From JAHDNZ01 sp036721855 (GTDB lineage: Bacteria; Bacillota; DTU065), in contig DAIMKF010000001.1 of NCBI GenBank assembly GCA_036721855.1, positions 62,001-126,000 on the forward strand: 64,000 bases of DNA. The letters run 5' to 3'. Of the stretch, positions 16,924 to 26,121 are shown piece by piece (the first letter of the stretch is position 1; every line of letters begins with the position of its first letter). Both the position numbers and the translations under genes were made by a program. The notes under the pieces are model-generated. The model was not told the origin of the DNA and searched no databases. It saw only the letters and a list, made by a program, of their open reading frames with translations.

Positions 16924-16944
16924 GGGGGGCTTTGGCCCCCCTTT
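16924..16944 (+). terminator. Hairpin between livJ and livH
   Basis: GGGGGGC-TTTG-GCCCCCC (16924-16941) is a very stable hairpin but is followed by only three T. It more likely protects the livJ mRNA 3' end or attenuates transcription, giving more receptor than permease, than stops transcription fully. Confidence 0.6.
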
Positions 16945-16971
16945 GCCGTATTAAGAAGGAAGGTGTAGAGG

Positions 16972-17850
16972 GTGGGGCTTTTTATTCAACAGATTGTCAA
17001 TGGTATCGCCCTTGGCAGTATCTACGCCCTAATTGCTTTGGGATATACAATGGTTTATGGCATTATCCGGCTTATAAATTTTGCTCATGGTGATATTTAT
17101 ATGCTTGGTGCTTTTGTAGGCTACTTTGCTCTAACTACTTATAAACTACCTTTTGGTGTGAGTCTGGTCTTGGCTATGTTAATTCCGGCAATAATTGGCA
17201 TGCTCATTGAAAGGGTAGCTTATCGGCCACTAAGAAAATCACCAAGCATAGCTGTTTTAATTACAGCTATTGGTGTTTCCTTACTTATTGAAAACCTTGC
17301 CATGCTTTGGTTTTCACCGGATCCACGTCCTTTTCCACAAATATTTCCCTTAAGGCCTTTGGAGTTAGGTGGTATAAGAGTCTCCATTCCTCAAGTTATT
17401 GTCTTTATCACAGCTGTTGTTTTAATGATTATATTAAATTTCTTAGTCCAAAAAACCAAAATCGGTAAAGCGATGCGAGCGGTAAGTCAAGATAAAGAAG
17501 CAGCCAGTCTAATGGGTATTGATATTAACCGGATTATTTCTTTAACTTTTGCATTGGGATCTGCTTTGGCGGGAGCTGCGGGGGTAATGGTAGGGGTTAT
17601 TTACCCACGTATTCAGCCTTTAATGGGTGTAATGCCAGGTTTAAAAGCCTTTGTAGCTGCAGTTTTAGGAGGCATTGGTAGCATTCCTGGTGCTATGCTT
17701 GGCGGCCTTATTATGGGTCTTACCGAAAGCCTTGTGACTGCTTTGATCTCATCAACTTGGCGTGATGCCATAGCATTTAGTCTACTAATTGTGATTTTAC
17801 TGGTAAAGCCCACGGGAATTTTGGGTAAATCAACACGGGAGAAGGTGTAA
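16972..17850 (+). CDS. livH: Branched-chain amino-acid ABC transporter permease LivH
   Basis: Integral membrane permease of 292 residues with about eight hydrophobic helices. The family start FIQQIVNGIALGSIYALIALGYTMVYGIIRLINFAHGD is clear. The cytoplasmic coupling loop that contacts the ATPases is QDKEAASLMGIDINRI (about residues 175-190). GTG start with GAAGGAAGGTG upstream. Its stop is two bases before livM. Confidence 0.96.
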   Translation: MGLFIQQIVNGIALGSIYALIALGYTMVYGIIRLINFAHGDIYMLGAFVGYFALTTYKLPFGVSLVLAMLIPAIIGMLIERVAYRPLRKSPSIAVLITAIGVSLLIENLAMLWFSPDPRPFPQIFPLRPLELGGIRVSIPQVIVFITAVVLMIILNFLVQKTKIGKAMRAVSQDKEAASLMGIDINRIISLTFALGSALAGAAGVMVGVIYPRIQPLMGVMPGLKAFVAAVLGGIGSIPGAMLGGLIMGLTESLVTALISSTWRDAIAFSLLIVILLVKPTGILGKSTREKV

Positions 17851-17852
17851 GA

Positions 17853-18818
17853 ATGACCTCAAAAATAAAAGAAAAAAACACATACGACGGTTATCTTACG
17901 CTTCTTTTAGGCCTTCTTATCTTGATTGTCAATTTTTTGCTGTTAAGTGGAAAAATGCCTGCCTATTATAAAGGCATACTTGGTTTTGCCGGAATTAATA
18001 TTATTTTGGCAGTCTCGCTAAATCTTATTAATGGTATTACCGGTCAGTTTTCACTAGGTCATGCCGGTTTTATGGCTGTAGGAGCTTATATGTCGGCACT
18101 TATTTCTATCTATTTTAAATGGCCTTTAATGCTGTCTTTAATTTTAGGGGCCGTAGTGGCTGCTATTTTAGGGATTATCATTGGTTTACCCACCTTAAGG
18201 TTAAAGGGAGATTACTTGGCTATTGCTACCTTGGGAATGGGCGAAATTATTCGGGTGGTATTATTGAATCTGGAGATAACTAAAGGAGCTAGGGGCCTTA
18301 CAGGAATTCCTCGCACAACCAGTATATATCTGGTGGAGCTGATAGCTTTTATTACCATTATTTTTACAGTCAATTTGATGCGCTCAACTCATGGCAGAGC
18401 ACTGCTTTCCATCAGAGAAGATGAAATCGCTGCCGAAGCCATGGGAATCAATACAACTTTTTACAAAGTATTTGCTTTTGCCGCCGGGGCTTTTTTTGCC
18501 GGTTTAGCCGGAGGACTTTTTGCCCATCTGATGGGTTATATTGCTCCCAAAAACTTTGAGTTTATGCGTTCGATAGAGATTCTGGTGATGGTAGTATTAG
18601 GAGGACTTGGTTCCATTACCGGCTCTATTGTGGCTACAATTGTTCTTACAATCCTACCAGAGGCTTTGCGCACTTTCTCTCAATACCGGATGGTTCTTTA
18701 TTCAGCCCTGCTTATTATTATCATGCTTTTTAGACCACAGGGACTGATGGGGACAAGAGAACTCCAAGTTAGGGAAGTGCTTAAACTATTTGGCTTCGGA
18801 GGTGGTAAGAATGCCTAA
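17853..18818 (+). CDS. livM: Branched-chain amino-acid ABC transporter permease LivM
   Basis: Second permease of the importer (321 residues), paired with LivH. It is hydrophobic throughout, with the family segment LNLINGITGQFSLGHAGFMAVGAY (about residues 55-80). The ATPase-coupling loop is REDEIAAEAMGINTTFYK, and GGLGSITGS follows. Translation is coupled on both sides: the start follows the livH stop by two bases, and the stop lies inside livG. Confidence 0.96.
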   Translation: MTSKIKEKNTYDGYLTLLLGLLILIVNFLLLSGKMPAYYKGILGFAGINIILAVSLNLINGITGQFSLGHAGFMAVGAYMSALISIYFKWPLMLSLILGAVVAAILGIIIGLPTLRLKGDYLAIATLGMGEIIRVVLLNLEITKGARGLTGIPRTTSIYLVELIAFITIIFTVNLMRSTHGRALLSIREDEIAAEAMGINTTFYKVFAFAAGAFFAGLAGGLFAHLMGYIAPKNFEFMRSIEILVMVVLGGLGSITGSIVATIVLTILPEALRTFSQYRMVLYSALLIIIMLFRPQGLMGTRELQVREVLKLFGFGGGKNA

Positions 18819-19593
18819 GACCAATCTCTTGGAAGCTAAGAGTTTAACCATGAACTTTGGTGGCCTTACCGCTGTAGCAAATCTAAACTTTGAGCTTACA
18901 AAAGGAGAACTAGTTGGTCTGATTGGACCTAACGGAGCAGGGAAAACCACGGTTTTTAATATGTTAACCGGAGTATATTCACCTTCTTTGGGTTCAATTC
19001 ATTTAGAAGGCGAACTCATCTCCAAACTCCCTCCCTATAAGATTACCCAAAGAGGTATTGCCCGGACTTTTCAAAACATCCGTCTTTTTAATCAACTAAG
19101 TGTAACTGACAATGTCCGGATTGCCTTTCATACCCGCAAAAACTACCCAATTATTAACTCAATCTTTCTAACCCCACGCTTTTTCCGGCAGGAAAAAGCT
19201 ATTAATGACGACACTAAAGCACTTCTTAATTTGCTTCATTTGGCAGAAAGAGCAGAGGATAAAGCCTGCAATCTTTCCTATGGACAGATGCGTCGTTTAG
19301 AGATTGCCAGAGCTTTGGCGACCGGACCTAAAATACTCCTTTTAGATGAACCCGCAGCCGGAATGAATCCTCAAGAGACTGAAGAATTAACAGAGCTAAT
19401 TGCTCTGATTCGTGACAAGTTTGATCTTACCATTTTACTTATTGAGCATGATATGAGTCTGGTGATGAAACTATGTGAACGGATTATGGTTTTAGATTAT
19501 GGAATTCTAATTGCCAGTGGTACACCACTTGAAATACGTCAAAACAAACGAGTTATCCAAGCTTACCTCGGAGAGGAGGTTTCCAAATGTTAG
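18811..19593 (+). CDS. livG: Branched-chain amino-acid ABC transporter ATPase LivG
   Basis: One of two cytoplasmic ATPases that power the LivHM permeases. Walker A GPNGAGKTT (about residue 38), signature LSYGQMRRLEIARAL (about 154) and Walker B ILLLDEPAAGMNPQ (about 175) are intact, as is the switch His in IEHDMSLVM. Start ATG 18811 is preferred because CGGAGGTGG precedes it; an upstream TTG would include that site. It overlaps livM by 8 bases and livF by 7. Confidence 0.96.
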   Translation: MPKTNLLEAKSLTMNFGGLTAVANLNFELTKGELVGLIGPNGAGKTTVFNMLTGVYSPSLGSIHLEGELISKLPPYKITQRGIARTFQNIRLFNQLSVTDNVRIAFHTRKNYPIINSIFLTPRFFRQEKAINDDTKALLNLLHLAERAEDKACNLSYGQMRRLEIARALATGPKILLLDEPAAGMNPQETEELTELIALIRDKFDLTILLIEHDMSLVMKLCERIMVLDYGILIASGTPLEIRQNKRVIQAYLGEEVSKC

Positions 19594-20291
19594 AGATCAA
19601 AAACCTCCACGTTTATTATGGACAGATCCATGCTTTAAAAGGAGTATCCTTTGTGGTAAGAAAAGGAGAAATAGTTACTTTAATCGGTGGTAACGGAGCC
19701 GGAAAAACTACCACTTTAAAAACAATTTCAGGCTTGATTCCTTTAAAAGAAGGTGAGATCCTTTACCAGGGAGAAAATATAACAGGAGTCAAGGCTCATG
19801 ATCTTGTAAGCCAAGGACTTGTTCAGGTACCTGAGGGCAGACATGTTTTTCCCGCGCTTACAGTTCAGGAAAACCTTGATTTAGGTGCTTATGCTAGGAA
19901 AGATAAAAAAGCTATAAAAGAGGATTTAGACAAAGTCTTCCACCTCTTTTCACGGCTTAAAGAAAGAAGACAGCAGTTAGCTGGAACTTTATCCGGTGGT
20001 GAACAGCAGATGCTGGCAATGGCCAGAGCACTTATGAGCAGTCCGAAACTTTTGTTGCTAGATGAGCCGTCGATGGGACTTGCTCCTCTTTTAGTAAGAG
20101 AGATCTTTAATATTGTCACTGAGATTAACTCAACCGGAGTAACAATTTTACTAGTTGAGCAAAATGCTAACATGGCCCTTTCCATTGCCAACCGGGGCTA
20201 TGTCATCGAAACAGGTCGTGTAGTCTTAGAAGGTGATGCCCACAGTCTAGCTGCAAATGAAGCGGTCAAAAAAGCTTATCTTGGTGGCTAG
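19587..20291 (+). CDS. livF: Branched-chain amino-acid ABC transporter ATPase LivF
   Basis: Second ATPase of the importer (234 residues). Walker A GGNGAGKTT (about 33), Q-loop VPEGRHVFPALTVQENL (typical LivF), signature LSGGEQQMLAMARAL (about 134) and Walker B LLLLDEPSMGLAP (about 154) are intact. The ATG lies inside the last codons of livG behind GAGAGGAGG. It is the last transport gene of the operon; a CBS-ACT gene follows 14 bases later. Confidence 0.96.
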   Translation: MLEIKNLHVYYGQIHALKGVSFVVRKGEIVTLIGGNGAGKTTTLKTISGLIPLKEGEILYQGENITGVKAHDLVSQGLVQVPEGRHVFPALTVQENLDLGAYARKDKKAIKEDLDKVFHLFSRLKERRQQLAGTLSGGEQQMLAMARALMSSPKLLLLDEPSMGLAPLLVREIFNIVTEINSTGVTILLVEQNANMALSIANRGYVIETGRVVLEGDAHSLAANEAVKKAYLGG

Positions 20292-20305
20292 GAAGGAAGA
20301 ATGAT

Positions 20306-20953
20306 ATGTTTATTAAACAGATTATGAGTTCTGTTCCTATTACTATCTCTCCGGATGCCGGCATTTTAGAAGCTGCCAATCTGATGAAAGAGAAGAAGAT
20401 TCGCCGACTCCCTGTGGTTAAAGGCGATAAACTCCTAGGAATTATTACCGAGATGGATATTCTTAAAGTTCAGCCATCTCAAGCTACTACCCTTAGTGTT
20501 TTTGAGGTTAATTATCTTTTGACCAAGATGCGAGTCGGCGATGTGATGACCAAAAACCCGTTAACTGTTTCAGCTGAAGCTACTTTGGAAGAAGCAGCCC
20601 TTATAATGCGCGAAAATGAAGTCGGTGGTCTGCCAGTTTTAGCTAACAGCAAACTAGTTGGTGTTATTACCGAAAGCAATATTTTTGATGCTTTTATAGA
20701 TCTTTTAGGTTTAAAAAGAGCGGGTACCAGATTGACAATCGAAGTCCTTGACAGGCCGGGAATTTTGGCTGAAATAGGCCAAATAACCGCTAAGCACAAT
20801 GTCAATGTCAGCAGTTTTGCAGCTTACTACCCCGAAGAGAAAAAGTCGGTTTTAGTGGTGAGATTAGAGACAACTGATGTAACAAAGATTTGTAATGATC
20901 TTGAAAAACTCGGTCATAAGGTTACTCATATTGCACACTATGGCATAAAATAA
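20306..20953 (+). CDS. CBS-ACT domain protein (AcuB-like)
   Basis: A 215-residue cytoplasmic protein with two CBS domains (about residues 1-60 and 75-130, each with a VGVITE- or LGIITEMD-type end) and a C-terminal ACT domain (TRLTIEVLDRPGILAEIGQITAKHNVNV, about 145-215). CBS pairs bind adenine nucleotides and ACT domains usually bind amino acids. Its place directly after a branched-chain amino-acid importer suggests a sensor of amino-acid or energy state, which is inference. The layout is that of AcuB-type proteins, but there are no acuA or acuC genes here. Confidence 0.88.
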   Translation: MFIKQIMSSVPITISPDAGILEAANLMKEKKIRRLPVVKGDKLLGIITEMDILKVQPSQATTLSVFEVNYLLTKMRVGDVMTKNPLTVSAEATLEEAALIMRENEVGGLPVLANSKLVGVITESNIFDAFIDLLGLKRAGTRLTIEVLDRPGILAEIGQITAKHNVNVSSFAAYYPEEKKSVLVVRLETTDVTKICNDLEKLGHKVTHIAHYGIK

Positions 20954-21009
20954 ACGCATAAAATTACCTTGAGATGTCCATCCTAAGTTTGCTGAAAGGG
21001 GCTAGAAAG

Positions 21010-21228
21010 ATGGACATTGGCAGGACACAGGTCTATCGCTGTCCCAGTTGCTGCACTGATACAAGCCACACAGTAAGAACAAAACATGGTAATACCTATG
21101 GTGTAACCTGCAACAGGTGCCAGACAGCATCTTTAGTACGAAAGGACGACCTACTGTTTTATCAGGACCTATGGGAGGACGAAGTCCGAGCTATCCTCAT
21201 GAGCTTAGATAATCCCGAAGACAAATAA
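21010..21228 (+). CDS. Small zinc-ribbon protein
   Basis: A 72-residue protein with two Cys pairs, YRCPSCCTDTSH and VTCNRCQTA, that could bind one zinc ion as a zinc ribbon. I do not recognise the family. Start ATG 21010 has GAAAGGGG nine bases upstream; an ATG at 20974 lacks such a site. It is the last gene before a strong terminator and may be co-transcribed with the CBS-ACT gene. RNA or protein binding is possible but unsupported. Confidence 0.7.
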   Translation: MDIGRTQVYRCPSCCTDTSHTVRTKHGNTYGVTCNRCQTASLVRKDDLLFYQDLWEDEVRAILMSLDNPEDK

Positions 21229-21260
21229 ACTCCAAGCAGTCAACTGCCTGGAGTTTTTTT
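21228..21260 (+). terminator. Intrinsic terminator after the zinc-ribbon gene
   Basis: AACTCCA-AGCAG pairs with CTGCC-TGGAGTT, followed by TTTTTTT. The intron remnant begins about seven bases after it. Confidence 0.9.
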
Positions 21261-21266
21261 AGAGAT

Positions 21267-21854
21267 GTGCTATGCTTGCATGCAACAGCTCTGAAAGTCC
21301 GCTATGGAGCTGCATTGACAAGAAAGGTCTAGCTTTTTGGATATAGCTTTAATGTCTAGCGAGGGGAGAAGGCCAAGAGACCATCCAAAGAGCTCTTATC
21401 TCAAAAAAAAGTCCGTTGAAGTCATTGGATATAGTAATGGAATGAACATCTATAGCGAGAAAAACCCGACTCAACCAGAAATAATGGGTGGGTGAATTGC
21501 TTCGAACTGGAAGATACAAAGGTTTATTACAAGAGTTAGATGGTTGGACAAGAGTCGAATAAGAATGGTAACCTGGAAACGAGTAAAAAAACCTTTTCGA
21601 ATATGTAAAAAGAGCTGATTTAAGAAGAAAGGCCGTGGATGGGGGCAAATACGAGGAAAGCTACCGGTGTAACCAATAGTCCGCTCCTATCCATGGTCTT
21701 AGGGATTGAACGTATTAAGCGTATGGATATCTAAGCTTTATAGAGTACTATACTGCGAAGTAATGTGAAAACCTTGGAACCGCCAGATAACAAACGGTTT
21801 GCATGGTGGTGTGGAAGGTCGGCTGTTCAAATAAGTGGCAGCTTTCTACTTGAT
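21267..21854 (+). mobile_element. Degenerate group II intron, probably class IIC, with most of its RT gene deleted
   Basis: The 5' end GTGCTATG (21267) approximates the GUGYG intron start and is followed by domain-I-like folds (CTGAAAGTCC, TCTAGCGAGGGG). The 3' end is clearer. GAACCGCC (from about 21778) and the partner GGTGG-TGTGG form domain V with a CGC catalytic triad as in the Oceanobacillus group IIC intron. A domain VI hairpin follows, ending in CTACTTGAT near 21854. Between them, broken frames give traces of the maturase C-terminus (GWTR, EESYR, GYLSFIEYY). At about 590 bases against nearly 2 kb for intact elements, the RT gene is mostly lost. Bases 21855-22068 hold nothing I recognise. 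Confidence 0.8.
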
Positions 21855-22068
21855 TTTTTGCCTGGAAATACATAAAGGTGTTTTAATTAAAAAAGCTAAT
21901 TCAGAAAAGTGCAGTTTAGGACTGATTTAGCTGACATTAAGGTTTGGACTAAAAAGAGCTGAGACGAAGACGAAATAGTATTAAAAATGCTTAGAAAAGT
22001 TCAAAAGGTAAAGAAGGTAAACAAAGCTTTAGTTGGAAGTAAGGTATAGTTAAGAAGGGGGCAACAAA

Positions 22069-22521
22069 ATGGAGGATCGTTTGGCTTTAGTATTAGCAGA
22101 ATTGATTAGGAGCTTAATTCACGGTGATAATGTATACCCTGAGGAATCTTCTATTATAGCTAGAGCTGTTCAGCTTGGCCTTAACAAAGACGAATTGGAA
22201 ATAATTGGACCTTTAGTGATAAAAAAAGAACAAAAAGGTCAAACTTATTGCTGTCAAGAAGTAAAAGGGAAACGTGTGTTTTCCAAAAAAGAACAGCTGC
22301 TTTTCGAGGAAGAACAAATAAATTCTTTGCTCTATTTGGCTAATAATGGTATAATTTCCGGCGCAGAGCTCGATGCAATTTTAGTGTTTGCGCAAGGATT
22401 TGCCAAAAACCCAAATGAACCCGACTATCTTCTAAAAGCACTAAATTTGGTTTTTCAAGATCCCGCCAGAAATCAATTTTTAACTGGTACTATATATAAA
22501 GATCAAGAGCTTCTGAACTGA
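22069..22521 (+). CDS. Possible Smg/DUF494-family protein
   Basis: A 150-residue cytoplasmic protein of unknown function. The middle (GKRVFSKKEQLLFEEEQINSLLYLANNGIISGAELDAIL, about residues 65-105) resembles the DUF494/Smg pattern in which an R-I-Y-T-x-E-E segment is followed by a helical 'no-gap' repeat. The position directly upstream of topA also fits, since smg lies in the dprA-topA neighbourhood in proteobacteria. AAGAAGGGGG precedes the ATG. The assignment is tentative; the residues are not diagnostic by eye. Confidence 0.5.
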   Translation: MEDRLALVLAELIRSLIHGDNVYPEESSIIARAVQLGLNKDELEIIGPLVIKKEQKGQTYCCQEVKGKRVFSKKEQLLFEEEQINSLLYLANNGIISGAELDAILVFAQGFAKNPNEPDYLLKALNLVFQDPARNQFLTGTIYKDQELLN

Positions 22522-22538
22522 GAAAGGAATGAGCTTTG

Positions 22539-24626
22539 ATGGCAAAAACCCTGGTTATTGTCGAATCTCCAGCTAAAGCAAGAACTATTAAGAAGTTTCT
22601 CGGCAAAAATTATACAATTGAAGCTTCTATGGGACATATTAGAGATCTTCCCAAAAGCCAGTTTGGGGTTGATATAAACAATAGTTTTAAACCTAAATAT
22701 ATAACTATTCGCGGTAAGGGTGAGCTATTAAAGAAATTGAAAGCTGAAGCTAAAAAAGCCGATCGTATCTTTTTAGCCACAGACCCTGATCGTGAGGGTG
22801 AAGCAATTGCCTGGCATCTGGCGGAAATTTTAGAACTTGATCCCCAAATGCCTATTCGCATTACATTTAACGAAATCACCAAAGAGGCTGTTAAGGAGGC
22901 AACTAAAAAACCCCGCGGTGTGAACATTAATCTAGTAGATGCCCAGCAAACAAGGCGGATCTTAGATAGAATTGTCGGTTATAAACTAAGCCCGTTATTG
23001 TGGCGCAAAATAAAAAAAGGTCTTAGTGCCGGTAGAGTTCAGTCTGTGGCTGTAAGGCTTATCTGTGAAAAAGAAGAAGAGATTGCCAGCTTCAAACAAG
23101 AGGAATACTGGACAATTGAAGGTTTATTTACGACTAAAAACGGTGATATAAACGCTAAACTAACTAAATGGCAGGGTGAAAAACCCGAAATTCCTAACAA
23201 AGAAGTTACCGATGAACTGTTAAAAAAATTAAAAGACCAGGTTTATAAGATCCTGGAGGTAGAGAAGAAAGAAAGAAAAAGAAATCCGCTACCTCCTTTT
23301 ACCACTTCCACATTACAACAAGAATCTTGGCGTAGACTAAACTTTGCTGCTTCAAGAACTATGCGGGTGGCACAGGAATTGTATGAAGGTATCGAACTTG
23401 GCAAAGAGGGATCTTTAGGACTTATTACTTACATGCGTACAGATTCTGTACGCATCTCAGATCAAGCTGCCCTACAAGCTGAAAAATTTATTGAAAAGGA
23501 GTTCGGCAAAGAATATCTGCCAAGAGAGAAACGAGTTTATCGAAGCAATAAAAAAGCTCAGGATGCTCATGAAGCAATTAGACCTAGCTATATCGATAGG
23601 ACTCCTGAAAGTCTCAAGCAATTTCTTACGAGAGATCAGTTTAGACTGTATCAACTTATTTGGTTAAGGTTTCTCTCAAGCCAAGCTGCCAGTGCAGTCT
23701 TTGATACTGTCTCTGTGCGGGTTGGAAGTGACAAGGCCCAATTTACAGCTTCAGGTTCAACTTTAAAATTTGCGGGGTTTTTGAAGCTATACCCAGATCA
23801 AGAAAAAGAGCTAGATACAAAATTACCAATAGTTAAAACAGGTTTACCTGCTGATTTAAAACAGCTCTCCAGCGAACAGCATTTTACCCAACCACCACCT
23901 CGTTATTCACAAGCGAGTCTGGTTAAAGAATTGGAAGATTTAGGTATAGGTCGTCCCAGTACCTATGCTTCCATTATTGAAACCATCAAAAAGCGTGGTT
24001 ATGTAGTAGAGGAAGAGAAACGTTTTGTACCAACTGAACTAGGTCAGGTAACCATAGATCTACTAAAAGACCATTTTAGCGATATTGTCGATGTTGATTT
24101 TACGAGAGAACTGGAAGAAAAATTAGATAACATCGAAGAAGGTCAAAATTCTCCGGTAGAAATCCTAGCGGGATTTTACAGTTCTTTTGCTAAAGAACTA
24201 CAAGAAGCTGAAGATAAGGTCGGTAAAATTTTAATTGCAGATGAAGTTACTGACGAGCCTTGTCCCAACTGTGGTAAGCTTTTAGTCATTAAAATGGGGC
24301 GTTTCGGTAAGTTTTTAGCTTGCCCGGGTTTTCCCGAATGCAAATTTACCAAGCCTCTATTAAAGCAGATGCCGGGCACTTGCCCAAAAGATAACGGTAA
24401 TTTAGTTGAACGTCGTTCAAAAAAAGGCCGTATCTTTTACGGATGTGAAAACTACCCTGAATGTGAGTTTATCTCCTGGTATCCGCCGACAAAAGAGAAA
24501 TGTCCACATTGTAAGACAACTATGGGTCTAAAAGGGAGAGGTTCCAAGCAGGAATTAATCTGTCTCAACAAAGACTGTGGCTATACTCAAAAAGTGGAGC
24601 TGAATGAAAATGGCAAGTTTAGTTGA
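22539..24626 (+). CDS. topA: DNA topoisomerase I
   Basis: Type IA topoisomerase that relaxes negative supercoils. 695 residues: Toprim domain with VIVESPAKA at the start and DPDREGEAIAWH (about residue 82), then the gated core with the catalytic Tyr in LITYMRTDSVRIS (about 297) and the GRPSTYASII motif. Three C-terminal four-Cys zinc fingers follow (CPNCGK...CPGFPEC; CPKDNGN...CENYPEC; CPHCK...CLNKDC). ATG 22539 is preferred, with GAAAGGA upstream; a TTG sits one codon earlier. It overlaps xerC. The usual trmFO gene between topA and xerC is absent here. Confidence 0.97.
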   Translation: MAKTLVIVESPAKARTIKKFLGKNYTIEASMGHIRDLPKSQFGVDINNSFKPKYITIRGKGELLKKLKAEAKKADRIFLATDPDREGEAIAWHLAEILELDPQMPIRITFNEITKEAVKEATKKPRGVNINLVDAQQTRRILDRIVGYKLSPLLWRKIKKGLSAGRVQSVAVRLICEKEEEIASFKQEEYWTIEGLFTTKNGDINAKLTKWQGEKPEIPNKEVTDELLKKLKDQVYKILEVEKKERKRNPLPPFTTSTLQQESWRRLNFAASRTMRVAQELYEGIELGKEGSLGLITYMRTDSVRISDQAALQAEKFIEKEFGKEYLPREKRVYRSNKKAQDAHEAIRPSYIDRTPESLKQFLTRDQFRLYQLIWLRFLSSQAASAVFDTVSVRVGSDKAQFTASGSTLKFAGFLKLYPDQEKELDTKLPIVKTGLPADLKQLSSEQHFTQPPPRYSQASLVKELEDLGIGRPSTYASIIETIKKRGYVVEEEKRFVPTELGQVTIDLLKDHFSDIVDVDFTRELEEKLDNIEEGQNSPVEILAGFYSSFAKELQEAEDKVGKILIADEVTDEPCPNCGKLLVIKMGRFGKFLACPGFPECKFTKPLLKQMPGTCPKDNGNLVERRSKKGRIFYGCENYPECEFISWYPPTKEKCPHCKTTMGLKGRGSKQELICLNKDCGYTQKVELNENGKFS

Positions 24627-25521
24627 GCAAGATAAGGTGAATAAATGGTTGGATCATTTTATCTTTTATCTGGAAGTGGAAAGAGGGTATTCCCAGAATA
24701 CCACCGCAAGCTATACAATCGACTTAAACGAATTTTTAGGTTTTGCGGCGACTAATAATTGTTACGATCTGTCTTCACAGATGTTAAGGAGTTATTTAAC
24801 CTACCTTTACGAGCTAAAAAGAGAAAAAAGTACTGTGGCACGGAAACTAGCGGCGCTACGAAGCTTTTTTCGTTTTTTACAAAAGAGGGAAATTTACACT
24901 GAAGATCCCATGGCTTCCATAAAAGCACCTAAAAGAGGTCGCTTTCTGCCAGAGTTTCTTTATCCTAATGAAATGGAGAAGTTACTGAAAACACCTAAGC
25001 TAAACACTCCGCTCGGCAAAAGGGATCGGGCGATTATCGAAGTTTTTTACAGCTCGGGGCTTCGTTTAAGTGAGTTGGTGGGATTAGATTTAACTGACAT
25101 TGACTGGGATGTAGGTTATCTGCATATTCGTGGTAAAGGGAATAAAGAACGTTTAACTCCTCTAGGCTATTATGCAGGTGAATCATTAGAAGACTATCTC
25201 CAAAACGCAAGACAGAAATTGTTAAAAGGGCAAGAAACCGACGCGGTTTTTCTCAGCAACCGGGGACAGAGAATTAACAGACGTACCGTAGAATATATGT
25301 TAGATAAATATGTCCTTCAGGCAGGTTTAAATAGTGGTATTTCACCACATGCTCTAAGACATACCTTTGCTACCCATATGCTTGAAAACGGAGCTGATAT
25401 CAGGTCGGTACAGGAACTTTTAGGACATGAAAATGTATCCACCACCCAGATATACACTCATTTAAGTCGCAAGAAATTGCGTGAAGTCTATTTTTCTACC
25501 CATCCGCGTGCCAAAAGTTAA
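24604..25521 (+). CDS. xerC: Tyrosine recombinase XerC
   Basis: Site-specific recombinase that resolves chromosome dimers at dif with a partner. The 305-residue enzyme has the N-terminal SAM-like core-binding domain (to about 110) and the catalytic domain. Visible active-site residues are Arg in SSGLRLSELVGL, Lys in GKGNKERLTPL, the HxxR in HALRHTFATHML, His in LGHENVSTTQIYTH and the nucleophile Tyr in the same motif. The start lies inside topA (ATG 24604 or 24610). Placement before hslVU matches the Bacillota xerC/codV locus. A phage-type integrase is unlikely given this context. Confidence 0.93.
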   Translation: MKMASLVEQDKVNKWLDHFIFYLEVERGYSQNTTASYTIDLNEFLGFAATNNCYDLSSQMLRSYLTYLYELKREKSTVARKLAALRSFFRFLQKREIYTEDPMASIKAPKRGRFLPEFLYPNEMEKLLKTPKLNTPLGKRDRAIIEVFYSSGLRLSELVGLDLTDIDWDVGYLHIRGKGNKERLTPLGYYAGESLEDYLQNARQKLLKGQETDAVFLSNRGQRINRRTVEYMLDKYVLQAGLNSGISPHALRHTFATHMLENGADIRSVQELLGHENVSTTQIYTHLSRKKLREVYFSTHPRAKS

Positions 25522-25581
25522 ATTAATGATTTGCTGCCAGATATAAACTATCTGGTCTTTAAGTTGAAGGAGGTTCTTTAG

Positions 25582-26118
25582 ATGTTTACAGGAACCACCA
25601 TAATTGCTGTAAGGCGTGGTAAAGAGGTTGCCATAGGCGGTGACGGACAGATTACTTTAGCCGAGAAAACTATATTTAAGGCTAAAGCTAAAAAGATCCG
25701 CCGACTTTATGAAGGTAAGATCCTGGCAGGCTTTGCCGGTTCGGTAGCCGATGCCTTTACTCTGTTTGAAAGGTTTGAAAAAACACTGGCTGAACATAAA
25801 GGCAATTTAGTAAGGGGAAGTGTCGAACTAGCTAAAGAATGGCGAAGCGATCGGGTACTGCAAAAGCTGGAGGCACTTCTTTTGGTAGCCGATAGTGAGC
25901 ACCTTCTGGTTATCTCTGGCTCAGGTGAAGTAATTGAGCCTGATGATAATATCGCCTCTGTAGGTTCAGGGGGAGGTTATGCTTTGGCTGCAGCCAGAGC
26001 TCTTTATAAACATACCGATTTATCTGCTAAGGAAGTTGTGGCCGAAAGCTTAAGATTGGCTTCCGAAATTTGTATCTATACTAACGACCAAATCTCCATC
26101 TTGGAATTGGAGGAATAA
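25582..26118 (+). CDS. hslV: ATP-dependent protease peptidase subunit HslV
   Basis: Proteasome-like peptidase (ClpQ/CodW) that forms a double hexamer capped by HslU. The 178-residue protein carries TTIIAVRRGKEVAIGGDGQIT, the Ntn-hydrolase N-terminal strand. AAGGAGG fixes the ATG at 25582, which places MFTG before the first Thr of TTI. A short propeptide must therefore be removed to free the nucleophile, as in other Bacillota HslV. The stop is followed three bases later by hslU. Confidence 0.95.
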   Translation: MFTGTTIIAVRRGKEVAIGGDGQITLAEKTIFKAKAKKIRRLYEGKILAGFAGSVADAFTLFERFEKTLAEHKGNLVRGSVELAKEWRSDRVLQKLEALLLVADSEHLLVISGSGEVIEPDDNIASVGSGGGYALAAARALYKHTDLSAKEVVAESLRLASEICIYTNDQISILELEE

Positions 26119-26121
26119 TAG

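Noticed and set aside
21349..21648. 99-residue reverse frame inside the intron relic
   Set aside because: Antisense to decayed reverse-transcriptase sequence.
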